Origin: Prinia subflava
Taxonomy: Eukaryota; Chordata; Aves; Passeriformes; Cisticolidae
NCBI RefSeq assembly: GCF_021018805.1
Contig: NC_086248.1
Coordinates: 98,603,239 to 98,667,238, forward strand
DNA: 64,000 nt
Direction of reading: 5' to 3'
The notes under the pieces were generated by a model. The model saw only the letters and a program-made list of their open reading frames with translations, was not told the DNA's origin and ran no database searches. Below are positions 1 through 11,126 of the stretch, in pieces (the stretch's first letter is position 1; every line of letters starts with the position of its first letter). The translations under genes and the position numbers were made by a program.

Positions 1-2199
1 GATTGTTTGCTTTCAGCACACCAGAAGTGTGCCAAACGAATCCCCACAGCAGTAGTCCCTCAAATAACCAGGCTTTAAGTAAATGCACTGCCAACTTACT
101 GGCTGTTTGCACCACGTGACGTGGCTTATCCAAAGTCACTGAGAACAGAGCTCTGCTGTGTAAATAGTGCTGCGGTTTTCCCTGCACATTGCATTTCACT
201 GATCTTTGTCGTAACTCCTCCCCTTAATTGCTGAGCTGTTGGCCAGCTCTACCATTTCTCAAGTTGGTTGCAGTTGGTTTGCTTTTCTCTGCAAGGCTTG
301 GCACCAGTGCTAGAGGTGCCTGCTGGTCTCTCACAGAGCTCATTTATACCCATTTCCCTCATGTGGGGGAGTAGGGAGGGCAGTGCCGGGCACTTGTTCA
401 TCGATGCCATGCAGAAGCTGTCACTGGAGGTGGTTGCATTGGACCTGCCACCAGGAAGCTCTGTTTGTCCCATGGGGAGCTCTCTGATGAGTGCTTTGTG
501 AAGATAGCACAAGCTATTGAGTGCTGCTGCTGTTGACATAAGACTGGAAAGAGCCCTGGGCTTGTCCATGGGCTTGTGAGGGGAAAACGGCATTTTATCC
601 AAGAACCAAACAGATGTAGATTTGAAACTGGTGAAGTGTCAAGACTGAGGAATATGGTGAATTTTGGTAGGCTAAAAATGACAGTTTATGTGGCTTGAAC
701 AAGTGCATCTGCAGTCTTCAAAAAACTACTTTTATTTATTCTGAATGCACATTTTCCCCTCTGGTTGTATATTCATTTCACTGCCTCGTGTAAAGGTAAA
801 GCTGTTTGATTTCACAATGTAATTATCATTTTCCCATTGATCTCCAGTTTCCTGAGTACCTCATGATAATATCAAATCCAGCTTTGTCTCCAGGTGGTTC
901 CATAACACTTCCCTGTAAGTAATTTCTTAGCTGCTCTGAGGTGGGCTGGCAGAGGGACACAGTGGTATGCAGATGATACAAGCCCTCATTGCACAACCTT
1001 AATAGCTGGGAGAAGGTAAAGGTACAGCTCGTACCCCAGTGCATTGGTTGTTTTTGGCTGACAGAGGTTTTCTTCTTGGGAGTTTGTGCTTATGAGGTTG
1101 TTTTCTGAGAGGTCACCTGCAGGGCCTGATGGCAGCTCTTGCAAGGGTGATAAATTAATAGTTTGCACACTAATCTCAGTACAGCTACTTGCAAAGTAAA
1201 GCACTCATCAACACAGGAGAAGCTGGCTGCTCCGTACGGCTTAGCTGAGGAAGAAAATAAGACTTGCAATATATTGTCTCCTGTAGGCTCAGGACTAAGT
1301 ATCTATATTTCTGTGGACCAGCTTTATTAACTGGGGCTGGTCCTGCAAAGAAGTGCTGAATCGGTCCTGAAGCTGAATCATTAATGCCACTCTGGAGACT
1401 GCAGCTGAGGGGAGGCAGGACATAATGCTCCTCCTGATGAAGTCCTGAGGTGAGGCATGAACCCTGGAACACAAAGATAAGGAGATTGCTTGGGCCAAAC
1501 CTTTTTCATTCTCATTTTAGTTGTTTTTTGTTTGTTTGTTTTTTCCTAATGAAATCAAATTTTGGGAAAGCGTAAGAAATGACAGTATAGAAGGAAGAAG
1601 GCTTGAGAGAAGGCAGGGTTGTTATATGGAGCAGGTCTGGAAAATTTGGAAAGCCATGAGACTGCATCATATTTGGGCATTTCCAGGATGTAACAATGGT
1701 TGTAAATAGCCTTACTGTGGTATCATCTGTTGGCCTTTATTATTGTTATTTGCTGATGACATTCCTGCTAGTCCTTGAAACATGCTGGGCATTTCTCCAT
1801 TTCCTTTTGGTAGCTCCCCAGCATGCTTTGTCTAAACCCTGGTATTACAGCCAGAGCCAGGAGATACGCAGTTACTATTCTTCCTGAAAATACATTTTGA
1901 GTAATGCTGCATATATTTTACAGATTTTATATCCATCCTGTAATATTCTAACTGCCTCCTTTGCTGATATACAGCCTCTAGATTTGGTCCTATAGTAATG
2001 GGAAAAAATATTATATTACTTCCTGGCTCTTCTCTCCCATTCTCCCATTCTCTCCTTCCTTGAAATATGATCTATTTTCTTCTTTCTATTTCTTTCCAAA
2101 CATGCATTATTACATCCAGATCCCCATATGCACTTGCTATTACTGTTTAGTACTTCATTCAGGGTTATTTGACTTTACTGAAGCTAGCTGGCTAGCTTA

Positions 2200-2280
2200 T
2201 CCCTCCTTGTGTCCTCCTTCATTCCTCCTCTTTCACCCTATCCCTCTCTCTCGTTCTCTCTCCCTCCCTCCTCTTCTCAC
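2200..2280. repeat. Pyrimidine-rich low-complexity tract
   Basis: An imperfect C/T-rich stretch (CCCTCTCTCTCG, CTCCCTCCCTCCTC) directly abuts the first CR1 end. Confidence 0.75.
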
Positions 2281-2340
2281 AGAACCACAGAATATTTTGA
2301 GTTGGAAGGAACTCACAAGGATCATTGAGTACAACTCTTA
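2277..2340 (-). mobile_element. CR1 LINE 3'-end fragment
   Basis: The plus strand reads ACAGAACCACAGAATATTTT, then GAGTTGGAAGGAACTCACAA and GGATCATTGAGT. This is the reverse complement of the CR1 3' end, which ends in ATTCT(A/G)TGATTCT-like repeats. The fragment is 5'-truncated, as nearly all CR1 copies are. A second CR1 end starts 30 bp to the right. Confidence 0.8.
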
Positions 2341-2370
2341 AGTGAATGGTTCATATTCTCACCTTCTGTT

Positions 2371-2490
2371 CATAGAAGCACAGAATCATAAAATGGTCTG
2401 AATCGGAAGGGACCTTAAAGATCATTCCAAGTATCCCACAACAGGCAGGGACACCTTCCACTGGACCACGATGCTCAGGGTCGCATCCCA
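2371..2490 (-). mobile_element. CR1 LINE 3'-end fragment
   Basis: Diagnostic words are CACAGAATCATAAAATGGT, GGAAGGGACCTTAAAGATCA and GGCAGGGACACCTTCCACTG. Together they follow the CR1 3' end in reverse orientation over about 120 bp. It belongs to a different CR1 subfamily from the neighbour at 2277, so the two are separate insertions, possibly nested. Confidence 0.87.
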
Positions 2491-3079
2491 TTCATCTGCC
2501 TGTTTACTTCATTTGCATGGAATTCTCTCAAGATAAAAATAATATATTTATGAAAAAAGCCTTCTTTCATACTCACTAGAATGACATATCAGCTGTACAA
2601 GTGTTTTGAAAATCTAGTTTCTGGTTTTTTAGAGAGGGAAAATTGGTGTTTTTAAGCACTATGCTTCATAAATTAATTACTTTTAACCATCTATTTTGTG
2701 TATTCATCATTTATTTCCCCAATGAAATAAGACAAGTGAGTTTTACTTTTTTTTTTCCTGTCAATCCTGGTTTGCATACTGGTATCTTGGTTAGATGCTG
2801 AGTTTACAAGAACTGCAGAGAATATTTGATTGCTTTGTTCCTTTTCATTGAAAAGAATGAAAGATAAAATGCTAAGAAAGTGAAATTTCAATATCTCTTC
2901 TTGTGTAGCTCCTCATCTGTCACTGGAAAAGAAGAAATTTTTTAAACAAATATTTGATTGCTTATGTTTCTATTTCAAAGCAAGATTTGGAAGTATCAAT
3001 GCTAGAAAGCATTTCTGCAAAGAAAGATCTGTATCATTCCTCCATACTGAGATAGGAATGAATAGGACATTTCCCACAC

Positions 3080-3099
3080 TTTTTTTTTTTTTTTTTTTT
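3080..3099. repeat. Poly-T tract
   Basis: An uninterrupted run of about 20 T, followed by AAATTT. Confidence 0.9.
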
Positions 3100-3285
3100 A
3101 AATTTCTTAGAAAGTGGAAGGCAACAAAGACAGCATCTTGGCCCTTTGCCTGGTAAGAAACAAGGGCTGGTCTTAGCATGGTGCTGATCACCTACCAGGA
3201 ATTGAGCTGGTACACCTGTGCCTGCAGGTTGGCCTTGGAGAGGGATCAACTCAACATCTCAACATGGAACAGCTTTTTGTTTGTT

Positions 3286-3357
3286 TATTTTATTGTTTTT
3301 GGTTTTGGTGGGGTTTTATGGTTTGGTTTGGTTTGGTTTGGTTTGGTTTGGTTTTTT
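3286..3357. repeat. T/G simple repeat with (GTTTG)n core
   Basis: A clean run of GTTTG units lies at 3321-3352 inside a longer T/G-rich stretch. Translations across it are low-complexity. Confidence 0.9.
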
Positions 3358-6300
3358 TACCTGTATCGCTGTCCTTGGAGGTGATACTCTTCAGATGCTG
3401 GTTCTGCAGACCCAGACTTTTGTGTAGGTCTCAGTGGGCACTTTCCCAGACTGTTTTAAATCAGTGGGCATATTCTCCCACCAGCATTGTTTCTAACCAG
3501 CCAGAAAATCAGCAGGGAAGCTCTAAGATTTGGTTCTCCTGTGAAATCTCAGCTTATATCTCCCATGTCCCCTTTCTAGAAAGTCACTGCTTCCCTCCTT
3601 AACTCTGGAATTCTTCCCCTCATTGTGGCTGCAACACCTGCAGGTGTCTCTTGTAGGGGATCTGAGTGCCTGCAGACAGACATGTTGCAGCAGACAAATA
3701 CTGCCTGCCTGCAAGAGGTCTTTGATATGCTTTTAAAAAGCAATATCCATTTCCTTCAAAAAGGCTGACCTGTCCCATTTGTGGTGTACTTTCACTTGCA
3801 TGTAACTTGCTCAAGCAATAATCAGCTTCTTTAAAATTCTGCTCTTTGCTCACTTCTAAACCACTTGAATATTTTATGCTATCCAGGATTCAAGTAGCTT
3901 GCTCCTGTGCCTGCTTTCATTTTTTTAAAGTAACAGAAGTTTTCATGAACAATGAGCTCATTGAAGCCAAGAGAATTATTTGGCTGGAAATTCAATCTTT
4001 CTATGAACTGACAATATTACAGATTATCTGCTGAGCTATCTGACTGTAATTCAGAGAAATGCATGACTTTTATTGCTGCATTTGTGCAGGTGAGACAATC
4101 CTACTCCCCTGCATTTTACAGGTCTTGCTGTTCTCATGTTGACAAAATGTTAACATTTTTTACTGCTAAACAGTGCTTTGGTTCCCTCATTGGGTGTATT
4201 TGATGGCCTCACTGTCTTAAATAGTCATTGGAACAAAAATTGCAACTTTCTGGTTTAGAGCTTCTGGAAGAACCCATTTTTTTCCCATTTGAGAAGCACT
4301 TGTGAACATCTCTGACCTGCGGTTACAGATAAATGGAGAGTATAGGCCCATTCTGCTGACTTGTTCTCCAAGAGATTTTCTTTAATAGCTAGCCTGAGAT
4401 GGCCAAGACTATCATCCTTTCAGGATGTCATTCCATTAATTCTAAGGAGAAGGTGTTACTCTGACAAGGGTTTTCCATTTAGTCTCTTGTCTGCTGCTGG
4501 TCTGAGCCTTCTTATCAGTTGGATCTTGGGCTTTGCCTTCATGTGCAGTGGTGACAATGACTTGCTGCTTATCTCATGCTGAAATTCAGTAATTCATGAT
4601 GATGTAGGAGCTAAATAGGAAAATGGAGAGGATTTATGCTGGAGAAAAGCCTAGTATTGCTATTTCTTGCAAGTTCCCTTCAATTCCAGAGGTTTATATT
4701 TCTAGAGAGATCACTCTTGCATTTTTAATCTGAGACAGAAATTAAGATTTAATTTGTCAAACCTATTAAGAGCATTGCATAATGCCAATGAAACATCAAT
4801 GAAACATTACTTAATGACATAAAATGGGCCTGATTCTATGTGCAGTGTGCACCTGCACAGCACTGTGCACATCTAGGCATGGCACAAGAGTGATTTTAAC
4901 TTTTGAGCAGTATCTCATGTGACTGTTCTCTGGCTCTGATCAGCAGATGGAGATGCTTGAAAAGGTTGTGAGCAGCGTTGTGGGTTATATGCCTCCAAAT
5001 CCAACTGGCTCATCTTGGAAACATTTTATTAGTGTTCAGATTCTGCCTCGTCTTTCAATCTGATCCAACAGAGCTTTCTCTGAATTGCAACGTCGGTTGG
5101 ATTGTGCAGGCTGTGATCCAATATCCTGGCTTTATTTTCAATTTGGTAGCAGCACAGTAAGTTCCTCCAAGTAACTGCATAGGATGGATGAAAATAAAGT
5201 GATTCCAAAAGGCTGAACAAATATGAACAGTAGAATGCAGAAGAGGGAAGTGCATACAGGGAGATTAAGGAGGATGGATGGCTCACACTTTGTGTGGATG
5301 CTGTGGCAGGCAGGATTCCACCACGGTTCAGTCATGCATGCAGTCATTACCACTGCTTTCAGCAGCCGTATGGAGCTGCTACTCCACAGGTACTAGACAC
5401 TGCCTTCTTGATTGTGATAGAAAAATCCTGGTGTGGCTGAATTGCCCAGGACTGTGAGTCCAGTAAAACATAATCGAGTATCTCCACAGGCCTGAATACA
5501 CCTACCAGATATCATTTCATAAAAGTAGTCATGTCTCTAGAATCTCAGTTTAAATCACAGTCTGTTTCTTCTTTAACCCTAGAACTATTTCCCTTCTACA
5601 CTACATTGTAATATTACTGTTAACAATAGATGATCTTTCTTTTTCATATATCCTGACCACACAGTAGAAAAACTGAATATGACTACAGAGACTGAAAATA
5701 AAGATTTATTACACAGTCTTTAGTGTGGTATCAATGCAGAAGCAAAGTGTATGTCCTAATCCTTCATTGTTATGGCAAAGAAAGGATTATTCTATATTTA
5801 AAATGAAAATGGCATTGAATTAAAATGTTATTTTGTTGAAGGCCATTGTAAAATCCAGGGCTTGCAGAGGGGAGACAAAACCAATTCATCCTTATTATAA
5901 TTGCAAGGCTCTGATCTTGTTTGCTGAGATGCTATGGCAATAGACTCAAAATTGGCTCTTGGTAAGTACAACATACTTTTTGCATAATATTGGTTAAGCT
6001 GTTCCAGGAATTTTTCACCTCCGGGTGAAATTGTCTGCAAAAGCAATGTTGAAATTGGCCTTGGTTGCGTGGAAGCTTCGCCTGATGATTTTGTAATAGA
6101 TCATGGTAAATTTGTTTCATGGTCCTATTAAGAAAGAACTGAGGAGATTGAGCATTCATCATTATAAAAATTGCTGTTTGACTTTCAACAAGTGCAAATC
6201 TGCCTTGTTAATCTTCTGTTTCCTTCACCCTCATTGGCACCAGTCCTCAAATGTTGTGCTAAGTGCATACATACAATTTAGCAAGTGTAGAAAACAAAAA

Positions 6301-8241
6301 CTCTGAAACAATCAGTTGTCACTAAAAAGCCCCTTCTGATCTCCTGGAAATTTTGCCAGGCATGAAGCCCTCACTCTATTCTGTCTCTACTGGCAAAGGC
6401 ACTTTGATTTTCACCATGCTCACTCATTCCTGCCTTCATCCTTCTGACTCTCACTATAGCTGTATCAGCACACTTATTTCAGGGACTTACTTGGAAGACC
6501 AAACAATGAAGTGAGCAGGACTTAAAAAAAAAAAAGTCCATTGCTGCAGGAGTGCGTGTGCTCTGTTTCATTTTGAGCAACAACTGCTTAGCCAGAAAAT
6601 GGGTTTTCAGCTACTGAAGTTGTTGATAGGGAGAAGGAGGAATGTTGGTAAACAGTTTAATAAAATGAAAAATTAAATAAAAATGAAAAATGGTGGCCTA
6701 TTGCATCTTTCTGTTCAGATTCACAAGATCTAGAAACGAAAGGTCTTTGCTCCTCCCTGGTATCAGCAAGGACATTCATCCAGTAGACCCATGTTCTAGT
6801 CTCTGCTGGATTTGGGACACTTTTCTCAGTGACACACCCTTTCTGCCAGACTCCCAGGCATATTTCAGCATTTCCTTCCCTCCCCCTAAAGCAGTTGAAT
6901 TTATCATAAAATAATTGTGTATTGACTGAGATGGAGAGCAAATGTAAAGCTGCCCCAGTGTCTGAGCTGTGACATTCCCTGGGCCTTCCCATTTTAGAGC
7001 TGGGCAGACTGGAAGTCACAGTCCTTCTTCACACCATATCTGAGAGCCCTCACGAGCAGCCTATAAATTACACCCTTACCAGGCACCTTTTCTCAGGGTA
7101 TATCCATTATCTGACCCCAAGGAGATATTTATTTTCCCTTTGCCCACCTATCTTTGGTATTTTTTCTTTTCCTTGCCAAACTGTGAAAATACGGATTGAA
7201 CAGACTCAAATGACATTGCACTTGACTCAGTGTAAGTCTTAGTCATGTCACAAAATTACTGTATTGATCCAGCACAGATTAAGACGTGTTTGAGGTATTT
7301 TATTTTATCCAATATGATATGTATGACAAAGCACTACATAATATTGACCATATTAAGTAAATTTAGCACTTTGAGGTAACAAGATATTGCACAAAGGGAA
7401 TGTTATTACACAGGATTTTCCAGAAATTTCTTGCTACCTAACTTTGCATCGGGAATCTGGAGGAATTATAAAACAATTGCAAATTTTGCAAATGAGACAA
7501 AGAGCAAGATAAGGTGAACAGCAAGTTTAGTGCTCCTATGCATGAAGTAAATTTAAGCAGTAGCAAGAGGAGCTCTGTTAAGCAACATGCATTGAAGCAC
7601 TGCCAGATGTAAACTGCTAAAGAAATGGGGGGTTGTGTCATTATCTCATGTGGGATGAAGATGCAGCATTTTGCAAAACCATGGCATTGAAAGGAAATTT
7701 CACCTCTGGGGTCCTATCCTTTGGAGTGTTTCGGCTTTTTTTATTGCTGGGTGCTCAGCACAGCTAAGCCCTAGAGCATTTGTAAAGAGCTCAGTGTGAA
7801 TTGAGTCATCTGACTTTTCAGCCCTTGACTTTGAGCGCTGTGTTTGACTTTTACTCCAGAGAGGTTGCTGTGGTGAGCCAAATGCAAGCAGAACATCTTG
7901 CTGACAGTGCTGTGAGCAGTAGGAGTTGAGCAAAACATAACGTGCATATTTACTTTGCTCATTTAACATGCAACAAAAAATTTAAATAAATTAAAATGCT
8001 AACACCTTGGTGGGAAATCAATGAATCACTTAATGGCAATAGATTCTCCTGTACCTTTTGTGTCTGCATTAATGCTGCATTAAATCAAATTACTTTCATT
8101 ATGATGGATGTGAACTGAACTCATTTAGCAACAGGACAACCAGCACGTTCTTGCTGTTAGAATCTCCATGTTTCCATCAGAGACCTTGGTTCAGGAAAAT
8201 GTGACAGTTCAAGCTAGGTGTGAGTTTCTGTACTTCTGTAC

Positions 8242-8263
8242 TTCTGCAGAAGCTTCTGCAGAA
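8242..8263. repeat. Perfect 22-bp palindrome
   Basis: The half-site TTCTGCAGAAG is followed directly by its reverse complement CTTCTGCAGAA, with no spacer. Each half itself holds the palindrome TTCTGCAGAA. It may be chance or a local inverted duplication, since TACTTCTG also repeats just upstream (8231-8246). Confidence 0.8.
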
Positions 8264-9080
8264 ATACCTTTTACAAGGAGAGCTGAGGTTGAATGTGTGC
8301 CCAGTGTGCAGTGGATTACACAAAACAAATAAAAATGAATTGCTGAAATCCCACACAAATTCTCCCTCCCTAAGTATTTTTGCCATCTGGAAAAAAGACA
8401 TGGATGGTTTTTGCATTGGTCCTGTCATCTCTGTATCCCTCCCTGCCCTTATCACAAGGTCAACTATTCAATAATCACAATATTAACAACTTCAGAATAA
8501 AAAAATCTTGGACAGCTGATTTTACTTCCAAATTTGTCCTCTTCACAGAAAAGTCAAAATGTTTATGTGCAAAACTGATCTGATATTAGAGTTAACCAGA
8601 GATATTTAATTCCTGTTTTAAGACTCTGGGTCAGCCCTAAGGGATTGATACCCAGCTAAAGAAACCAAGGTCCCCCTAACTTTTGTTGTTTACAATAATC
8701 CTGACCAAAATTCCCAGGGAAGTCCCTGATTGGTAAAGACAGCTCCACTTACCTACATGTTTCCCAGCCCATCTGCTTTTTCCTGTTGCAAAGATTATGC
8801 TGTCATCATACATTTTATTTGGAGTGATTTTTGTTTCTAATGTACCATGTGCCATTAGCATGAGGTACAGTGTTCATTCAAGAGACTTGAACCAGGTACA
8901 GCAGGACTGAAGAACCAGACCTTTCCATTAGCTACAGAAACCGTTCTGGCATGGAGGAGCAGCAGCTTCTTCAAGTTCCTCTGATGAGCCCCCAGAGAGG
9001 CGCAATGATGAGCCCTGGGTTCTATATCCTGCCTCTGAATCTGATGTTTAGGACATGTCCACGTGGATGTGTCTAGATGT

Positions 9081-9604
9081 TGTTGTGATTCAGGAATGGT
9101 ACTCCCCAGTTTAGTGCTCCCCGATTTAGGCTCTCCAAACCACACTGCTGGTTGCATGCTCCCCTTTCCCCTCTTCCTGCCTCCCTGCACTGAGTTGGAG
9201 AGAACAAAAGGCACAAAAGATGAAGATCATGGATTGAGGTAAGAACAATTTACTGGACACAGCAATGAGATAAAATAAACAGTAACACCAACAATATTAA
9301 TAACAGAAGTGTACAAGAGGGCATGATTCACATGTAAAAATGCTCACCAGGAGCTCGACCTGACCACAGCCACACCATCCTGAGCAGTCTCACAGGCTTG
9401 GAACCAGCATCACCCAACCCCTCCCTCTGGCACAGCACCAGCACCACTCTTACTCAGCCAGGAGGGACTCCTGCTCCCTGGAGGAAAGTCCCTTCCCCCA
9501 CCCCTGGCAAGGAGGTGAGGTGGTACAGAACAGCTTCCATGTCCTAGTCAAGCCCTTCCTGACTACTGCAAAAAATTAACCCTGTCATGGCCAGAACCAG
9601 GACA
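9081..9604 (-). mobile_element. Solo LTR of an ERVL-like endogenous retrovirus, reverse orientation
   Basis: Read on the minus strand, the element starts TGTCCTGGTT at 9604. It continues with a GGGTTAATTTTT motif and ends near TCACAACA at 9081. This layout matches a common avian LTR class that opens with TGTCCTGGTTTTGG and closes with a GGTTTAACCACGACA-like end, as I recall it. Length is 524 bp. The flanking pentamers GATGT (9076-9080) and GACAT (9605-9609) are compatible with a 5-bp duplication of GACGT in which the CpG decayed differently in each copy. ERVL elements make 5-bp duplications. No internal retroviral sequence is present. Minus-strand ORFs here are not genes. Confidence 0.65.
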
Positions 9605-10369
9605 GACATCCTGGAACTAACTCTGCCTCTATTTGGCATCAACTTACTGCAGCAGTGTGAGAAATCCAATGTGTCCCACTAGCAAGGCATGCTCTGAAAG
9701 ATTAGACTATGACCTATTGTATTGCTGGATAAGATGTGCACAGGAATTCTGGAGTGGCTATTGCATTGTAAATCCACATGTTAGTTTATCCTCCCATACT
9801 GCATCTGTCTAGTCAGACCCTTAAATTTATTAAATGAATTCTGGGTAAGAGCTGGTGTGGTATGTATAAGGACATCTGACTGTGTTAAAAAGTCCCACAT
9901 GAAATTCAGAGCACAGTACCTAAACTAAATTTACATGAGTGGGGACTTGAATGTAACTTTTTATTTGCATCTGAATCCTTATAGAGAGGTGAACTTCTGC
10001 TGTGAGACAGGCTGATATTTACTGAACTCTGTCACATTGCAAGCCATTAGAAAACATCCTTTTTGCATTTCTGAGCACAGGAGCAAGTGCTGCAGCTTCA
10101 TGCATTATTGAAAAGTGTGGCCTCAGCTCATACAATATAGCAGGGATCCAAATGATCTCCAGACTCAAGGTTTTTATATACACACAGGCTGGTCAAAAAT
10201 GAGGTTCCAGAGAGGTGTAAGGGTGAAAGCAAATGCAGAACATAAATAAAAAGTTGAGCTTACACGAAACTGAACAAATTTTTACTGGGAGGCAGCAGAT
10301 GAAAATACCAGGTGTTAGAAGTTCAAATGACCTCTAAATCCATTTTTGTGATAATCGCAACTGGCCAGG

Positions 10370-10377
<8 letters not shown>

Positions 10378-10406
<29 letters not shown>
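10378..10406. repeat. (CT)n microsatellite
   Basis: An uninterrupted CT dinucleotide run of 29 nt, likely length-polymorphic. Confidence 0.95.
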
Positions 10407-10409
<3 letters not shown>

Positions 10410-11097
10410 TTCTCATCTGGAAGCTATTTTGCTGTGTGTATGACTATTGAACATTCTTTGAAGCAGAACCTCAGTAACCCATTTCCTGGTTGAATGCTCT
10501 CACCTGAAGGTCATATTTAGTCATCCGTTCCCTCCACCTGACCTGTACTGTAATGAAGAAAAGCCTGAAAAATTATTTAATAGCTGATGGAAATGCTTTA
10601 GTGTGAGAGAACTGAAGCGCTTGGCCTCTTTAGGAAAAGATCAAGGTGTCACTTTTGGAGACTTTATGTCCTGTTTTTTCTGCTTCTGGCTCCAGTTATG
10701 GATGTTAATCCAACGAAGTGAGGTAGGATGTGCAAAGCAGCAAATTCCAAGATGAAACACAGATTTCTGTCAAGGGGAAGGGGTAATGAAGTGTTGAAAC
10801 AAAGTGTAACATCAAGTCCTTCTCCTTCAGGTCACAACTGGATACATCCTCTTGAAGTTGGGTTTTAAAAAGATGAGATGGGATTTAAAAAGGGGGCAAC
10901 TGGGTGAAATGTAGGGGCCAGTACTATGGAAAAGCTCAGACTTGATCTAAAACTATGTCACCGAATTCATGACATAGTTTGCTTCCAGGTGTTATTTCAT
11001 AATATGGGTGTGCGTTTGAGATTTTGGAAATCTTCTGTTTTCCTGAGCAAGAAGGGATTTTTGAAAATTTATTTTTATTTTTCTCTTCCCATTAAGA

Positions 11098-11126
11098 ACA
11101 AACAAACAAACAACAAACAAACAAAA
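11098..11126. repeat. (AAAC)n microsatellite
   Basis: ACAAACAAACAAACAACAAA and similar units, broken by one short unit. Confidence 0.88.

Noticed and set aside
4838..4872. Alternating TGTGCA/TGCACA words near 4.85 kb as a hairpin or regulatory site
   Set aside because: The stem is only about 7 bp and imperfect beyond that. Such words are common in AT-rich introns.
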